A stretch of DNA of 64,000 nucleotides from JACCXG01 sp963750935 (GCA_963750935.1 CAVVSR010000012.1:454143-518142), one strand, 5' to 3'. Counted from the first letter of the stretch, positions 48,001-55,712 are shown. The notes: generated by a model not told the origin, from the sequence alone. A program made the numbers and translations.

Positions 48001-48959
48001 ACGAACGGCTGAAGCGCGCATCCGGTCCGGTCGCGAAGCTCGCCGCCGAAGTGGCCGATCGGTTCGGCGATACCGACTCGGCTCGCCAGAACATGGCGCT
48101 CGTCCGCAACCGCACCGCCGCGCTCGACGACCGCAAGCGCGCCTTGCAGACGCTCGCCACGCAGCGTCGCCCGCAGCTCGTCGCCGAGCTGCCCAACGCG
48201 CTCGGCGATCCGGCGCTCCGCCTCGACGCGATCCGCGCGGTCGCCGCCTTTGACGACGATGGGCTGGGGAAGCTGCTGATCGAGCGGTATCCGACGTTCA
48301 GTCCGGCGGAGAAGACCGAGGCGATCCAGACGCTCTCGGCCCGGCCCCGATATGGGCGGATGCTGGCGGAAGCGATCGCGAAGCAGACCGTGCCGAAGGC
48401 GGACGTGCCGGTGCACGCCGCCCGGCAGCTGCTGCGCGTGGTCGGCGTGAAGTTCCTCGAGGTCTGGGGCCCGATCGAGCGCAGCGCCGCCGAGGAGAAG
48501 GCCTACGCCCGGTATCGCGCGCTCCTCAACGACACGGCGATGTCCGCCGCGAACGTGCAGAACGGGCGGACGATCTACCTGCGCACCTGCGGAGCGTGCC
48601 ATCGGATGCACGCTGAAGGCGGCACGATCGGGCCGGATCTCACCGGCTCGAACCGGACCAACCTGAGCTACCTGCTGCTGAACGTGCTGGAGCCAAACGC
48701 GGAGGTGCCGGATGCCTACAAGCTGGTAGTGATCACCACCCGTGACGGCCGCACCTACAGCGGCAACGTCGTCTCCGAAACCGACCGCCAGCTCACGCTC
48801 CGCATCGTCGGCCGCGACACCGTCCCGATCAACAAGGCCGACATCCAGTCACGCGAAGTGACGGCGACGTCGATGATGCCGCCGGGCCTGTTCGATGCGA
48901 TGACCGACAGGGAGGTGGTCGATTTGGTCGCTTACCTACAGAGAAGTGGAGCGAAGTAG
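45093..48959 (+). CDS. Fusion lipoprotein: DUF6807, PVC-type dehydrogenase propeller, HEAT repeats and cytochrome c
   Basis: A 1,288-residue exported protein. The N-terminus has a lipoprotein signal (LLGLISIAAIAAAC). Residues 45-320 match DUF6807 (HPIVAPDGRGVLTEDSPGHH and the GLYWGFTRLNGRDYFHNPG segment). Residues 340-740 are a PVC-type membrane-bound dehydrogenase/sugar-dehydrogenase propeller (MAFCWDDRGRLWVAENRDY, HWGPDGWLYGLQGYAT, NPWGIDYDAKGQL). HEAT-like helices fill 760-1120. A cytochrome c domain with CGACH near residue 1,166 and TSMMPPGLFDAM ends the protein. PVC-type units are common, but the DUF6807 at the front is unusual. I infer periplasmic oxidation of a carbohydrate or related compound. 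I start at ATG 45093, not at the upstream 45057, since this places the signal peptide correctly. Confidence 0.85.
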   Translation: MTAPLRQRSWLGRGLCALLGLISIAAIAAACASQRRVESGQPRPAGGATGLTARFDEQAGTIAVSRAGGRAPIVTQHARPDFRPYLHPIVAPDGRGVLTEDSPGHHKHQTGLYWGFTRLNGRDYFHNPGGEYWRRVSATVLQADGEEVRWQTVYDLLDAGGVPVLTETQRWAMRERNGQFVLDLTWRGEAKTDLTIGKYDYGGLFLRMPWREGIAGEVVNAARQRNERAEGQRAMWVDVGMQVEGRSDLAHIAVFDHPDNGGYPQAWRVDSQLGVGSARSRAADWTIAKGDTEVVRHRVVAYTGSLSDVEMTNAFNDFSGNRSTYSTAVLWGIAQREGREAKFLTPDEAVSQMTAQPGYRVSAWAAEPMLTQPMAFCWDDRGRLWVAENRDYESRVAGFSNAGNSRILILEDTNRDGVADSRKVFLEGIPFPAAIAVGFDGIFLGAPPNLLFVPDRNGDDKADMSDIEVRLTGWGIRDRHETINSLHWGPDGWLYGLQGYATSSKIRKPQGKGRLYKAKEPFPEDILAGDGVDINGGVWRYHPTKDVFEVVAHGFSNPWGIDYDAKGQLLISACVIPHLWHVIPGGIYHRQGGQHFNPYVYDDIKTIADHRHRSAHGGARVYQSDAFPASQRGRIFMANIHEHAVLSDVLVPKGSGFTAHHGDDFMMANNAHWIGFSLEIGPDGALYVLDWHDGDICGQDVLHQETGRIYRISASQSTAPEWEGRYADLRTLSDAALVQLQTSASDWHARRARVILQGRAAKKAIGADTHQQLRAMFRSTASADTRLRAMWALHVIGGWTPDALVQVLGDADPHVRAWAIQLLAEDRAPSDTALAKFAQMARDDDSAVVRLYLAAALQRIAAGARWPIARELMLHAEDAGDHNLPTMIWLAIEPLVAEGPAVALGHVSTSRIPLVARFAARRAVDANALEPLVAALAKSPAAQVSLLEGMRDGLEGRVDVSAPPEWTSVYERLKRASGPVAKLAAEVADRFGDTDSARQNMALVRNRTAALDDRKRALQTLATQRRPQLVAELPNALGDPALRLDAIRAVAAFDDDGLGKLLIERYPTFSPAEKTEAIQTLSARPRYGRMLAEAIAKQTVPKADVPVHAARQLLRVVGVKFLEVWGPIERSAAEEKAYARYRALLNDTAMSAANVQNGRTIYLRTCGACHRMHAEGGTIGPDLTGSNRTNLSYLLLNVLEPNAEVPDAYKLVVITTRDGRTYSGNVVSETDRQLTLRIVGRDTVPINKADIQSREVTATSMMPPGLFDAMTDREVVDLVAYLQRSGAK

Positions 48960-49045
48960 AAAGTAAGAAGTACCCGAGAAAAACCACGAGAAGTAAAAAG
49001 TCAAAAGGCCTTTTGACTTTTCCCTTTTGACTTCTGACTTGTTAT
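48952..49045. terminator. Bidirectional terminator: perfect 26-bp palindrome within AAGTAGA/TTTTGAC heptamer arrays
   Basis: The palindrome AAAAGTCAAAAGG-CCTTTTGACTTTT covers 48996-49021 without mismatch. Upstream an AAGTAGA array (48952-48973) starts in the cytochrome stop codon, and downstream TTTTGAC units with a 7-bp period reach 49,041. Flanking A- and T-runs on both sides of the stem make it a good terminator for the two convergent genes. Confidence 0.75.
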
Positions 49046-51681
49046 TCGTGCCTTATCGCTTCGACCGGATCGAGCCGCACTGCCCGCCGCGCCGGGGCGA
49101 TGCAGGCGACGGCTGAGACGACGATCAGCGCCCCGCCGACGAGTGCCATGGTGGCCGGGTCGGTGGCGCGGATGCCGGCGTCGCCGCTTGGAATGAATCC
49201 TTCCCACAGCCGCGTGCAGACCGCGCCGGCGGCGAATCCCAGCCCCAGCTGCGTGAGCGCCCGGCGGCCGACCAGCGTCACGATCTGCCGCGGCCTGGCG
49301 CCGAGCGCCATGCGTACGCCAATCTCCTGCGTTCGCTGCGACACCGCGTGCATGGTGACGGCGTAGAGGCCGACGACGGCCAGCATCATCGCGATGAGCG
49401 AGAGCGTGGAGATCATCTGCCGCGAGATCCGGCCGTTCCAGCGCGCCTGCCAGATCACGTCGTTCATCGACTGCACGCGATAGAGCGGCAGATTGGGATC
49501 GATCGCGAAGACCGCGTCCTTGAGGCGCGCGCCGATCTGATCGCCGGGCGTGCGCATGCGGACCAGCAGCGCCGCGGTCGCGGCGGGATTCGCCCCGTAC
49601 GGCGTGTAGACGAGCGGGTCCGTTCCTCGGGGGCCCTGTGGCACGTCCGGCGCCACGCCGACGATCGTCGCCCACGCCGGCGCGACAGCTGATCCGGCGG
49701 CGGGGACGGTGGCAATGCGCTGGCCGATCGCGTCGACGCCGGTGAGGAACTGCTCGACGAATGCCTCGTTCACCACGATCGCCTCGCTGCCATCAGCCTC
49801 CGTCAGTTCGCGTCCGCGATTGAGCGGAACGCCAAGCGTTTCGAAATATCGCGGACCAATGGCCACGGTGGCGGCAACGGCCTGTGCGTCGGCTTCGACG
49901 GGCGGGCGTCCGGCGACTTCGACGCGGACGTCGGACTTGCCCATGAAGGGAGCGGCGCTGGCGATGGACGTGGACGAGACGTCGGCCATCGAGTCGAGCC
50001 GTCCGCGCAGCTGCTGGATGAGCTCGAGCCGCTGCTGCGGCGTGCGATAGCGATCGCCGGCCAGCGTCAGCGATGCGGTCACGAGCTGTCCCTGCGTCAG
50101 GCCGAGCTCGGCGGCGCTGGGTGGATCGATCTGGCGCAGGCTCGCGGCCACCTGTGCCATCAGGACGATGGCGAGCGCGAACTCCGCGGCAAGAAAGGCG
50201 GTCGTCCAGCGGCGGGACCCCCGGCCGCCCGTGCCGGTGCGGCCCCCGTCTTTGAGCGTTCGATTGATGTCGGTCCGCGAGGCGTGGACTGCCGGCAGCA
50301 GCGCGAACACGAGCACGGTCACGAACGAGACGGCGACGAGCGCCGTGATGACGCGCGCGTCAGGGGAGTAGTTCACCCAGTAGGGCAGGGCATTTTCGGG
50401 GATGGCACTCCGGAAGAGACGCACTCCGGCCGCCGCCAGACCGAGACCCACCGCGCCGCCGATTGCCGCGAGCACGCAGCCTTCGATCAGCAGCTGCCGG
50501 ACCAGCCGCATCCGGCTGGCGCCGAGCGACGATCGCACCGCGATCTCCCGGGCGCGCCGCGAAGTGCGGCCGAGCATCAGGTTGGCGACGTTCGCAGCCG
50601 AGATCAGCACGACCAGGAAGCCGGCCGACATGAACGCGATCCATGCCGTGTCGTTCCACCGCCCGAAGTAGCGTTCGTTGATCGGGACGGCCTGCACACG
50701 AATGTTCTGGTTGGTTTCCGTATGAGCCAGCGCGAGCCGTTCGCCGAAGGCGCGCACTTCCGCGGCGGTTTCGTCGAAGCCGGCGCCATCACGGAGACGT
50801 CCGAAGACGCGCAGGTTGCGGTCCGCGCGCGTGTGCCCGGCAAGTCCCGTCAGCAACGGCAGCGGGACCCAGATATCGGCGGTTGCGGGGAAGCCCGACC
50901 GCTCGTCGAAGACGCCGACGATGGTGGCCGGGATGCCGTTGACGGCGATCGCCTGTCCGAGCACACCTTCGCGGCTTCCGTAGCGCGTGGTCCACGTGTT
51001 GGTGCTGATGATGGCCACGGCCGGCGCACCCGGACGCTCGTCTGACGGGTTGAGCGCGCGGCCGATCGCGGTGCGTCCACCGACGGCCGCAAAGGCATCG
51101 CCCGATACGAAGAGTCCGCCGAGCCGATCGGCGGGTTGGCCGTCGCCGCTGATGACCACAGGCTGCTCGGTGATCGCCACCAGCGCGGCAAAGCTGCCGG
51201 ACGAATCACGGAGCTCCTCGAACTCCGGACGGGACAGGCCGCGCTCGCGGTTGCGATCGTCGAGCGTGGCTATCACGGCGACCTGCGCGGCGTCGCGGAT
51301 CGGCAGCCCGCGCAGCGTGTGCGCGTTGAGGATCGCGAACACCATGTTGTTGACGCCGATGCCGAGCGCGAGCACGAGGACGGCGGTGAGCGAGAACGAG
51401 CGGTCGCGGTGGAGCAGGCGGACGGCGAAGCGCACGTCCTGCATCAGCGTGTCGACCAGCGGAAGCCCGCGCTGCTCGCGCACCACCAGGCGGGTCTTGT
51501 CCACGCCGCCGAACTCCCGGCGGGCGGCGCGGACCGCGTCGGCCCGCGAGAGGCCGCGGGCCACGAACTCGTCGGTCAGGAGGTCGAGATGGGTCTGGAT
51601 CTCCTCGTCCAGGCGGGTGTCGCGGCGCCGCCGGAACATCGCCTCGAGGAGCCGCGAGAGGAGCACGCGCAGGCGGGTCAT
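49042..51681 (-). CDS. ADOP-family MacB/FtsX-like permease with PadR partner
   Basis: This 879-residue permease is complete. It begins with the cytoplasmic segment typical of PadR-linked ADOPs (RLDEEIQTHLDLLTDEFVAR and RAARREFGGVDKTR), then a first transmembrane helix (LTAVLVLALGIGVNNMVFAI), a MacB-like periplasmic domain, three helices with NVANLMLGRTSRRAREIAVR, and a second copy ending GVRMALGARPRQIVTLVGRR and RLDPVEAIRHE. The ATG at 51681 overlaps the PadR stop (ATGA), so translation is coupled. No ATPase gene is nearby. Members are thought to act in export or envelope stress, but direct evidence for this type is thin. Confidence 0.9.
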   Translation of the reverse strand: MTRLRVLLSRLLEAMFRRRRDTRLDEEIQTHLDLLTDEFVARGLSRADAVRAARREFGGVDKTRLVVREQRGLPLVDTLMQDVRFAVRLLHRDRSFSLTAVLVLALGIGVNNMVFAILNAHTLRGLPIRDAAQVAVIATLDDRNRERGLSRPEFEELRDSSGSFAALVAITEQPVVISGDGQPADRLGGLFVSGDAFAAVGGRTAIGRALNPSDERPGAPAVAIISTNTWTTRYGSREGVLGQAIAVNGIPATIVGVFDERSGFPATADIWVPLPLLTGLAGHTRADRNLRVFGRLRDGAGFDETAAEVRAFGERLALAHTETNQNIRVQAVPINERYFGRWNDTAWIAFMSAGFLVVLISAANVANLMLGRTSRRAREIAVRSSLGASRMRLVRQLLIEGCVLAAIGGAVGLGLAAAGVRLFRSAIPENALPYWVNYSPDARVITALVAVSFVTVLVFALLPAVHASRTDINRTLKDGGRTGTGGRGSRRWTTAFLAAEFALAIVLMAQVAASLRQIDPPSAAELGLTQGQLVTASLTLAGDRYRTPQQRLELIQQLRGRLDSMADVSSTSIASAAPFMGKSDVRVEVAGRPPVEADAQAVAATVAIGPRYFETLGVPLNRGRELTEADGSEAIVVNEAFVEQFLTGVDAIGQRIATVPAAGSAVAPAWATIVGVAPDVPQGPRGTDPLVYTPYGANPAATAALLVRMRTPGDQIGARLKDAVFAIDPNLPLYRVQSMNDVIWQARWNGRISRQMISTLSLIAMMLAVVGLYAVTMHAVSQRTQEIGVRMALGARPRQIVTLVGRRALTQLGLGFAAGAVCTRLWEGFIPSGDAGIRATDPATMALVGGALIVVSAVACIAPARRAVRLDPVEAIRHE

Positions 51682-52016
51682 GACTCGCTGTCCAGCAGCC
51701 GGTTGACCATCGACACGGTGCGCGTCCACAGCGCCGTTTCCGCGGCGAGCTGGCGACGGCCGGCGGCGGTGATGGCGTAGAAGCGGGCGCGCCGGTTGTT
51801 GTCGCTGATACCCCAGGCGCTCTTGATCCAGGCTTTCTGCTCGAGCCGGAGCAGCGCCGGATAGATGGTGCCCTGGTTCAGCGCCAGGCCGCCGTCGGTG
51901 ACCTGCTCAATCCGCCGGGCGATGCCGTAGCCGTGGAGCGGGCCCATCGCCGCGAGCGTCTTGAGCACCATCAGGTCGAGCGTGCCGTAGGGCACCTCGG
52001 AGTCGGACGCCGCCAT
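51678..52016 (-). CDS. PadR-family transcriptional regulator
   Basis: A 112-residue winged-helix repressor: YGTLDLMVLKTLAAMGPLHG, YGIARRIEQ, GTIYPALLRLEQKAWI and ARFYAITAAGRRQL are the family's standard segments. It overlaps the ADOP permease gene by 4 bp. GGAGGAG stands before the ATG at 52016, and the long palindrome at 52021-52078 directly precedes it, so autoregulation of the two-gene operon is very likely. Confidence 0.93.
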   Translation of the reverse strand: MAASDSEVPYGTLDLMVLKTLAAMGPLHGYGIARRIEQVTDGGLALNQGTIYPALLRLEQKAWIKSAWGISDNNRRARFYAITAAGRRQLAAETALWTRTVSMVNRLLDSES

Positions 52017-52020
52017 GGCT

Positions 52021-52078
52021 CCTCCTGTTGAAAGTCAACATGAGCCTGCCACGTTTCATGTTGAAAGGCAACAGGAGG
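52021..52078 (-). promoter_or_regulatory. 58-bp composite palindrome in front of padR (candidate operator or leader stem-loop)
   Basis: CCTCCTGTTG (52021-52030) pairs with CAACAGGAGG (52069-52078), and TCAACATGA (52035-52043) with TCATGTTGA (52056-52064). Only a few bases between them fail, so the arms are about 23 bp around a 12-nt loop. Two 15-bp half sites, TGTTGAAAGTCAACA (52026-52040) and TGTTGAAAGGCAACA (52059-52073), are themselves palindromic or nearly so. The padR Shine-Dalgarno lies in the stem, so folding of the mRNA could hide it. Confidence 0.65.
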
Positions 52079-52082
52079 CGGG

Positions 52083-52131
52083 TTGTTCGAGGAACTCCAT
52101 TGGGAGTTGGGAGTTGGAAGTTGGGCGTTGG
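52083..52131. repeat. AACTCCC heptamer element, half copy D
   Basis: TTGTTCGA at 52083-52090 followed by a GGGAGTT array (52099-52131) matches the right half of copies B and C. A short counterpart, AATTCCCAACTCCC, stands at 53,812-53,825 on the far side of the glycosidase gene, so the two halves bracket that gene. Confidence 0.75.
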
Positions 52132-52133
52132 AT

Positions 52134-53810
52134 TCAGCGGCGCAGCACCAGCACCCAGTCGCCCGGCTCGGGCGTCTCGAACTGCACGCCGCCGTCGCCG
52201 TGCTTGCCGGTCGCCGTGGTGCGCGCGCCGGTCCGCGGGTTGTGCCAGGCGGCGCGAAGGGCCGCGACCTTGTCGATCACCGTGATCGTCCGCGCCTCGG
52301 GCGTGTACGCGACCACCAGGTCACGCGACTCGGACGCCGCGGCGGTGATGAACTGCGTGGTCGCCGCCGTGCCCGGCTGACGCGCGAGGACGTCCGGCGC
52401 CGGCCGCAGCCGCCAGAAGTCGATCGACGTGAACAGCGCCGCGGCGTGCGCCATCTGCTCGGCGGCGGGCATCCCGATCGCCTTCTTCCAGTGGAACGGG
52501 ATGCCGGTGCCCGCATGATCGGTCGGCGTCTTCGTGCCGTCGTCCCAGCCCCAGACGCCGTGGCCGCCATAGCTCACGCCGGCCGTCGGCACGTTGAGCA
52601 GGCTCCAGTAGACCGCGCGCCGGACCACGAGCGGCGGAATCGGCTGCTTCGACTGATAGGCGATGTGGTGCTCGTACGGCGGCTCGAGGTTGATGAACGG
52701 ACGCGCGGGCTCGGCCGGCCAGTCCTTGGCCGGCGGCCCCTCCGTCATCCATCGCAGCGTCTTGTCGTCGTCGCCGTGGCCGCTCTGGTAGCCGTGGATA
52801 TCGAGCCAGGTCTCGGCCGCGAACTCCTTGAGCACCCAGTGCATGCCGCCGGGGTGCAGGATGACGGGCGCGTGCGGGGCGTCGCCGAACACGCCGCGGC
52901 CGATGCGCTTCCACTTCTCGGCGCGCTCGCCGCGATAGTCGCCGTCGCCGGGCAGGATCCAGATGACGTCGTGCGCCTGCCAGCGCGCGACCATGTAGCG
53001 CGCCAGCAGGATGGCCTGATCCTCGGGCAGCGACACGCCGGGATTGACCTTGGGATCCGATCCGCCGGCGATCGCCCACAGCAGCACCGGCACGCTGACG
53101 AGCCCGGCGCGATTGAGCTCGGCGACCTTCTCGTCGAGCCGCTGGAAGAAGGCCGGGTTGATCGCGATGCGCTCGTTCCCGGTGTAGGCCGGCTCGTTCA
53201 GGCGATCGCCCTGCGGCGACGCCCGCCACTGCGTCGTCACCCACTGCACCGCGGTGAACCGCTGCCGCGCGCGTTCGGCGGCGTAGTGCTTGAACTCTTC
53301 CGGCGTGGACAGCAGCGCGGCGTTCCAGCCGGTGTCGGCAAGCCAGAAGAACGGCGTCCCGTCGGCATGCTCGAGGAACCGCCGGTTCTTCGACACGCCG
53401 ATCGGCCCATGACGCTCGAGTGTCGTGGCGCCGGTCGGCTGCACGACACGGAACGCGCCGGACTGTCCGTGCAGGCCGCGATCGGAGCCAGGGATGGCGC
53501 TGGTCGAGTAGGTCCACTCGCCGATCTCATCCGGCGAGAACCGCACTTTCCACGTCGCGCCGCCGTCCCAGAATCCGCGCGCGATGTGCGTGCGCTTCGA
53601 CGGTGCGCTGAAGGTCACGACGACCTGGGTGTCGTGGATGGGATTGTCAGCGGGACCCGCGCTGGTGCTGGTGAAAGTCGCCTCGAAGACGCCCCATCGC
53701 GGCACCGGCGGCCTCGCGCCGCGCTGCTGCGCGGCCGGGGTGGCGACGGCTACGTCGAGGGCCATCGCGGCCGCACAGGTGAGCAGACCCAGGTGAAAAA
53801 CTGAATTCAT
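52134..53810 (-). CDS. Apiosidase-like glycoside hydrolase (DUF5060 and DUF4038)
   Basis: The 558-residue protein begins with a signal peptide (MNSVFHLGLLTCAAAMALDV). An N-terminal beta domain of the DUF5060 type follows (RWGVFEATFTSTSAGPADNP, GFWDGGATWKVRFSPDEIGE). The catalytic TIM barrel of the apiosidase-like/DUF4038 family begins with GTPFFWLADTGWNAALLSTP and includes WILPGDGDYRG and DIHGYQSGH. A short beta domain closes (TPEPGDWVLVLRR). It probably cleaves plant cell-wall oligosaccharides in the periplasm. I start at ATG 53810. It fits with the GH88 enzyme at 32 kb as part of a glycan-using lifestyle. Confidence 0.85.
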   Translation of the reverse strand: MNSVFHLGLLTCAAAMALDVAVATPAAQQRGARPPVPRWGVFEATFTSTSAGPADNPIHDTQVVVTFSAPSKRTHIARGFWDGGATWKVRFSPDEIGEWTYSTSAIPGSDRGLHGQSGAFRVVQPTGATTLERHGPIGVSKNRRFLEHADGTPFFWLADTGWNAALLSTPEEFKHYAAERARQRFTAVQWVTTQWRASPQGDRLNEPAYTGNERIAINPAFFQRLDEKVAELNRAGLVSVPVLLWAIAGGSDPKVNPGVSLPEDQAILLARYMVARWQAHDVIWILPGDGDYRGERAEKWKRIGRGVFGDAPHAPVILHPGGMHWVLKEFAAETWLDIHGYQSGHGDDDKTLRWMTEGPPAKDWPAEPARPFINLEPPYEHHIAYQSKQPIPPLVVRRAVYWSLLNVPTAGVSYGGHGVWGWDDGTKTPTDHAGTGIPFHWKKAIGMPAAEQMAHAAALFTSIDFWRLRPAPDVLARQPGTAATTQFITAAASESRDLVVAYTPEARTITVIDKVAALRAAWHNPRTGARTTATGKHGDGGVQFETPEPGDWVLVLRR

Positions 53811-53924
53811 CAATTCCCAACTCCCAGCACAATCCTTCCGTGAAGCTCCCAAGATTCCGCCTGAGCTCCATAGCTTCCAACTTTCCGATCCGTAGTCGTA
53901 CTTCCCGCATTGACACGTAGCTCG

Positions 53925-53942
53925 CCGCCTCTCTGAAGGCGG
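53925..53942. repeat. CCGCCT hairpin related to the CTTCCGCC element
   Basis: CCGCCT at 53925-53930 pairs with AGGCGG at 53937-53942 around CTCTGA. The preceding ACGTAGC resembles the CGTAGC in front of the hairpins at 26,696 and 30,982, which suggests one small palindromic repeat family. Confidence 0.5.
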
Positions 53943-53955
53943 AAAACCCGCGCCC

Positions 53956-54354
53956 TCAGCGCCGTGCGACCAGCCGCCAGAACTGCGCTTCGTTGAGCAG
54001 GGTGATGCGATGCCCTTTCTCGCGCAGCCGCTTGATCTCCATCAGCTTGAGCCCGCCGTCGCGGCCGGCCGCCTGCAGGGCGTTGGGGCGTCCGCGCACG
54101 ACGACGGTGGTGCGCGCCGACGGGCCGCCGTGGATGATGGCGCCGGCGCGTTTCGCTGCCTTCGTCGCTTCGTTCCGCGTCTTCGACAGGATGCCGGTGA
54201 ACGCGAGATGCACGCCCTTGAGCGTGCGCAGCACGCCGGATTTCAGCGCCGGCGGCGGGGTGCGCAGCGCCGGGATCAGCTCGTCCGCGCTCTGGTACCG
54301 CTTGCGCCGTTCGCCGAGGCACCGGTAGACGATCTCCTTGAGCTGATCGCTGCA
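53956..54354 (-). pseudogene. 3' end of a protein kinase-BRCT fusion gene, cut by the contig join
   Basis: The frame is open from 54,354 to the stop at 53,956. It opens with DQLKEIVYRCLGERRKRYQS and ADELIPAL, the end of a serine/threonine kinase C-lobe (the Arg before the SAxEL motif is typical of subdomain XI). A short Pro linker leads to a BRCT domain: GVHLAFTGILSKTRNEATK, AKRAGAIIHGG and HRITLLNEAQFWRLV. The rest of the kinase should lie above 54,355 but instead there is an ABC transporter sequence. Kinase-BRCT fusions are uncommon; the kinase part is inferred from about 30 residues. Confidence 0.5.
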
Positions 54355-54358
54355 TCAC
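54340..54358. other. Likely chimeric joint between two genomes
   Basis: Two minus-strand genes in different frames are both interrupted here: a kinase-BRCT gene below and an ABC exporter gene above. The transporter frame passes into nonsense after ELDENEGDA, and the kinase frame has a stop at 54,355-54,357 right at the joint. Genes below are of acidobacterial families and genes above are of another type. No transposase, integrase or attachment site is present. Confidence 0.6.
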
Positions 54359-55412
54359 CCTCGTTCTCGTCGAGTTCGGTCTCCTCGTTCATGATGCCGA
54401 GGATGCGCTGCGCGCCGGCAACACCGAGTTGGACGAGCGCGAAGGTGAAGACCGAGATGTGCGACGCGAAGCCGAGCATCCCCATCAGCCCCATGAAGGC
54501 GACCAGATCACCGACCGTGATCGTGCCGTTGTCGACCAGCAGGATGCCGTGCAAAAAGGCGACCGTCAGCGAGAGGGCCAGCACGAGTGGCGGCAGGTAA
54601 AGCGACTGAACCTCGCCCTGCCGGACGAACGAGTCGCGGTAGCTGCCGGCTGCCGTCGAGAATTTGCGCTCCTCCTGCGACTCCTGAGCCGTCGACTTGA
54701 CGACCTCAATCCCGGTCACCGCCTCGGCCAGCCCGGCGTTCATCGCGCCGAAATCGCCACGCATCTTGCCGGAGACGGGCGCAAGTCGCCGGATGTAGAT
54801 ACGCAGCGTCAGGACGAAGCCGACGACGAAGATGCCCGGCGCGAGCAGGAGTTGCGGCTCGATCAGCCCGATGAAGATGACCGGGACGATGACGGTCAGC
54901 GTCGAGTCGAGGATCAGGTCGACGCCGACGTTCATCATCATCGCCAGCTGGGTCATGTCGTTGTTGGCGCGCGCCATGATGTCGCCGACCCGCTGGCGGT
55001 TGTGGAACGTCTGGCTCTTGCCGAGCAGCGAGATATACAACTCATCACGGGCGTCGCGCGCCAGCCGCATGCCGAGGACGCTGATCGCGAAGCGCCCTGC
55101 CAGGTCGAGGACACCGCGAACCAGAACGACGCCGAGGATCGCCAACGCGATGACCCCGAGCCGGCTGCCATCGTCGTCGATCACGTTGTCGAACGCCTGA
55201 CCGGTCAGAACCGACGTCATCGAGGTCAGGATGCTCGCCAACAGCGTGAAGCCGATGAAGATGGACAGCGCGAGCTTGTTGCGCAGGATATGCGAGATGA
55301 TCCAGCGCACCGGAGAGCGGCGGTCGGAGACGAACTCGCCCTCAACGGTGAACTCGCGGCGGCTGTCGATTCCGTTGCTACTGACTGCCCGTGCCACAGC
55401 GACACCTTCCAC
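54355..55412 (-). pseudogene. ABC exporter, membrane domain only (ATPase domain missing)
   Basis: The protein has the six-helix membrane domain of MsbA-like exporters: LALSIFIGFTLLASILTSMT, ALAILGVVLVRGVLDLAGRF, then RQRVGDIMARANNDMTQLAM, VEVVKSTAQE-like coupling sequence, and SLTVAFLHGILLVDNGTITV. A normal protein would continue with a Walker-type ATPase of about 250 residues, but sequence similarity ends at about 54,356. The start at 55412 is plausible; no clear ribosome site was seen. As it stands it cannot work. Confidence 0.8.
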
Positions 55413-55611
55413 GCCACACCGGTCACCGACCGCTGCAGGTCAATAGATCGTTCGTTTGGGCTACGGGACCTCGGCGGCTACCGGGCGAACGCCACGCCGC
55501 CAATGCGTCGGGATCGAAGAGGCCGATCCAACCGTCCTACTAAAGACGCAAGGGGTATGGTAGCCGGAATGCATCCCGATTTCAATGGGGAGAACTTCGT
55601 AGTTCGTACGC

Positions 55612-55708
55612 ATCCTCGCGTAGGGGCGATCGCTGCAGCGTCGCCCTGCTTGACGCACGAACCGCACGGAGAAGGGCGACGCTGCAGCGATCGCCCCTAC
55701 GCGAGGAT
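55612..55708. repeat. Perfect 36-bp inverted repeat with a 25-nt loop
   Basis: The arm at 55612-55647 (it contains GTAGGGGCGATCGCTGCAG) is repeated without mismatch as its complement at 55673-55708. The loop is 25 nt. It lies 5 bp from the end of the FAD oxidoreductase gene on the minus strand. Its size and perfection suit a small palindromic mobile repeat; it would also stop transcription of the oxidoreductase gene. The rest of the gap 55,413-55,611 shows no feature. Confidence 0.85.
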
Positions 55709-55712
55709 AGCC

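Noticed and set aside
44448..48611. 1,387-codon open frame on the minus strand opposite the cytochrome fusion gene
   Set aside because: It is the antisense of a well-supported protein with haem and propeller motifs; its own sequence is low-complexity Arg/Val/Asp and shows no domain.
52083..53804. Long plus-strand frame opposite the glycosidase gene
   Set aside because: Antisense frame beginning inside a heptamer array; the glycosidase on the minus strand has a signal peptide and family motifs.
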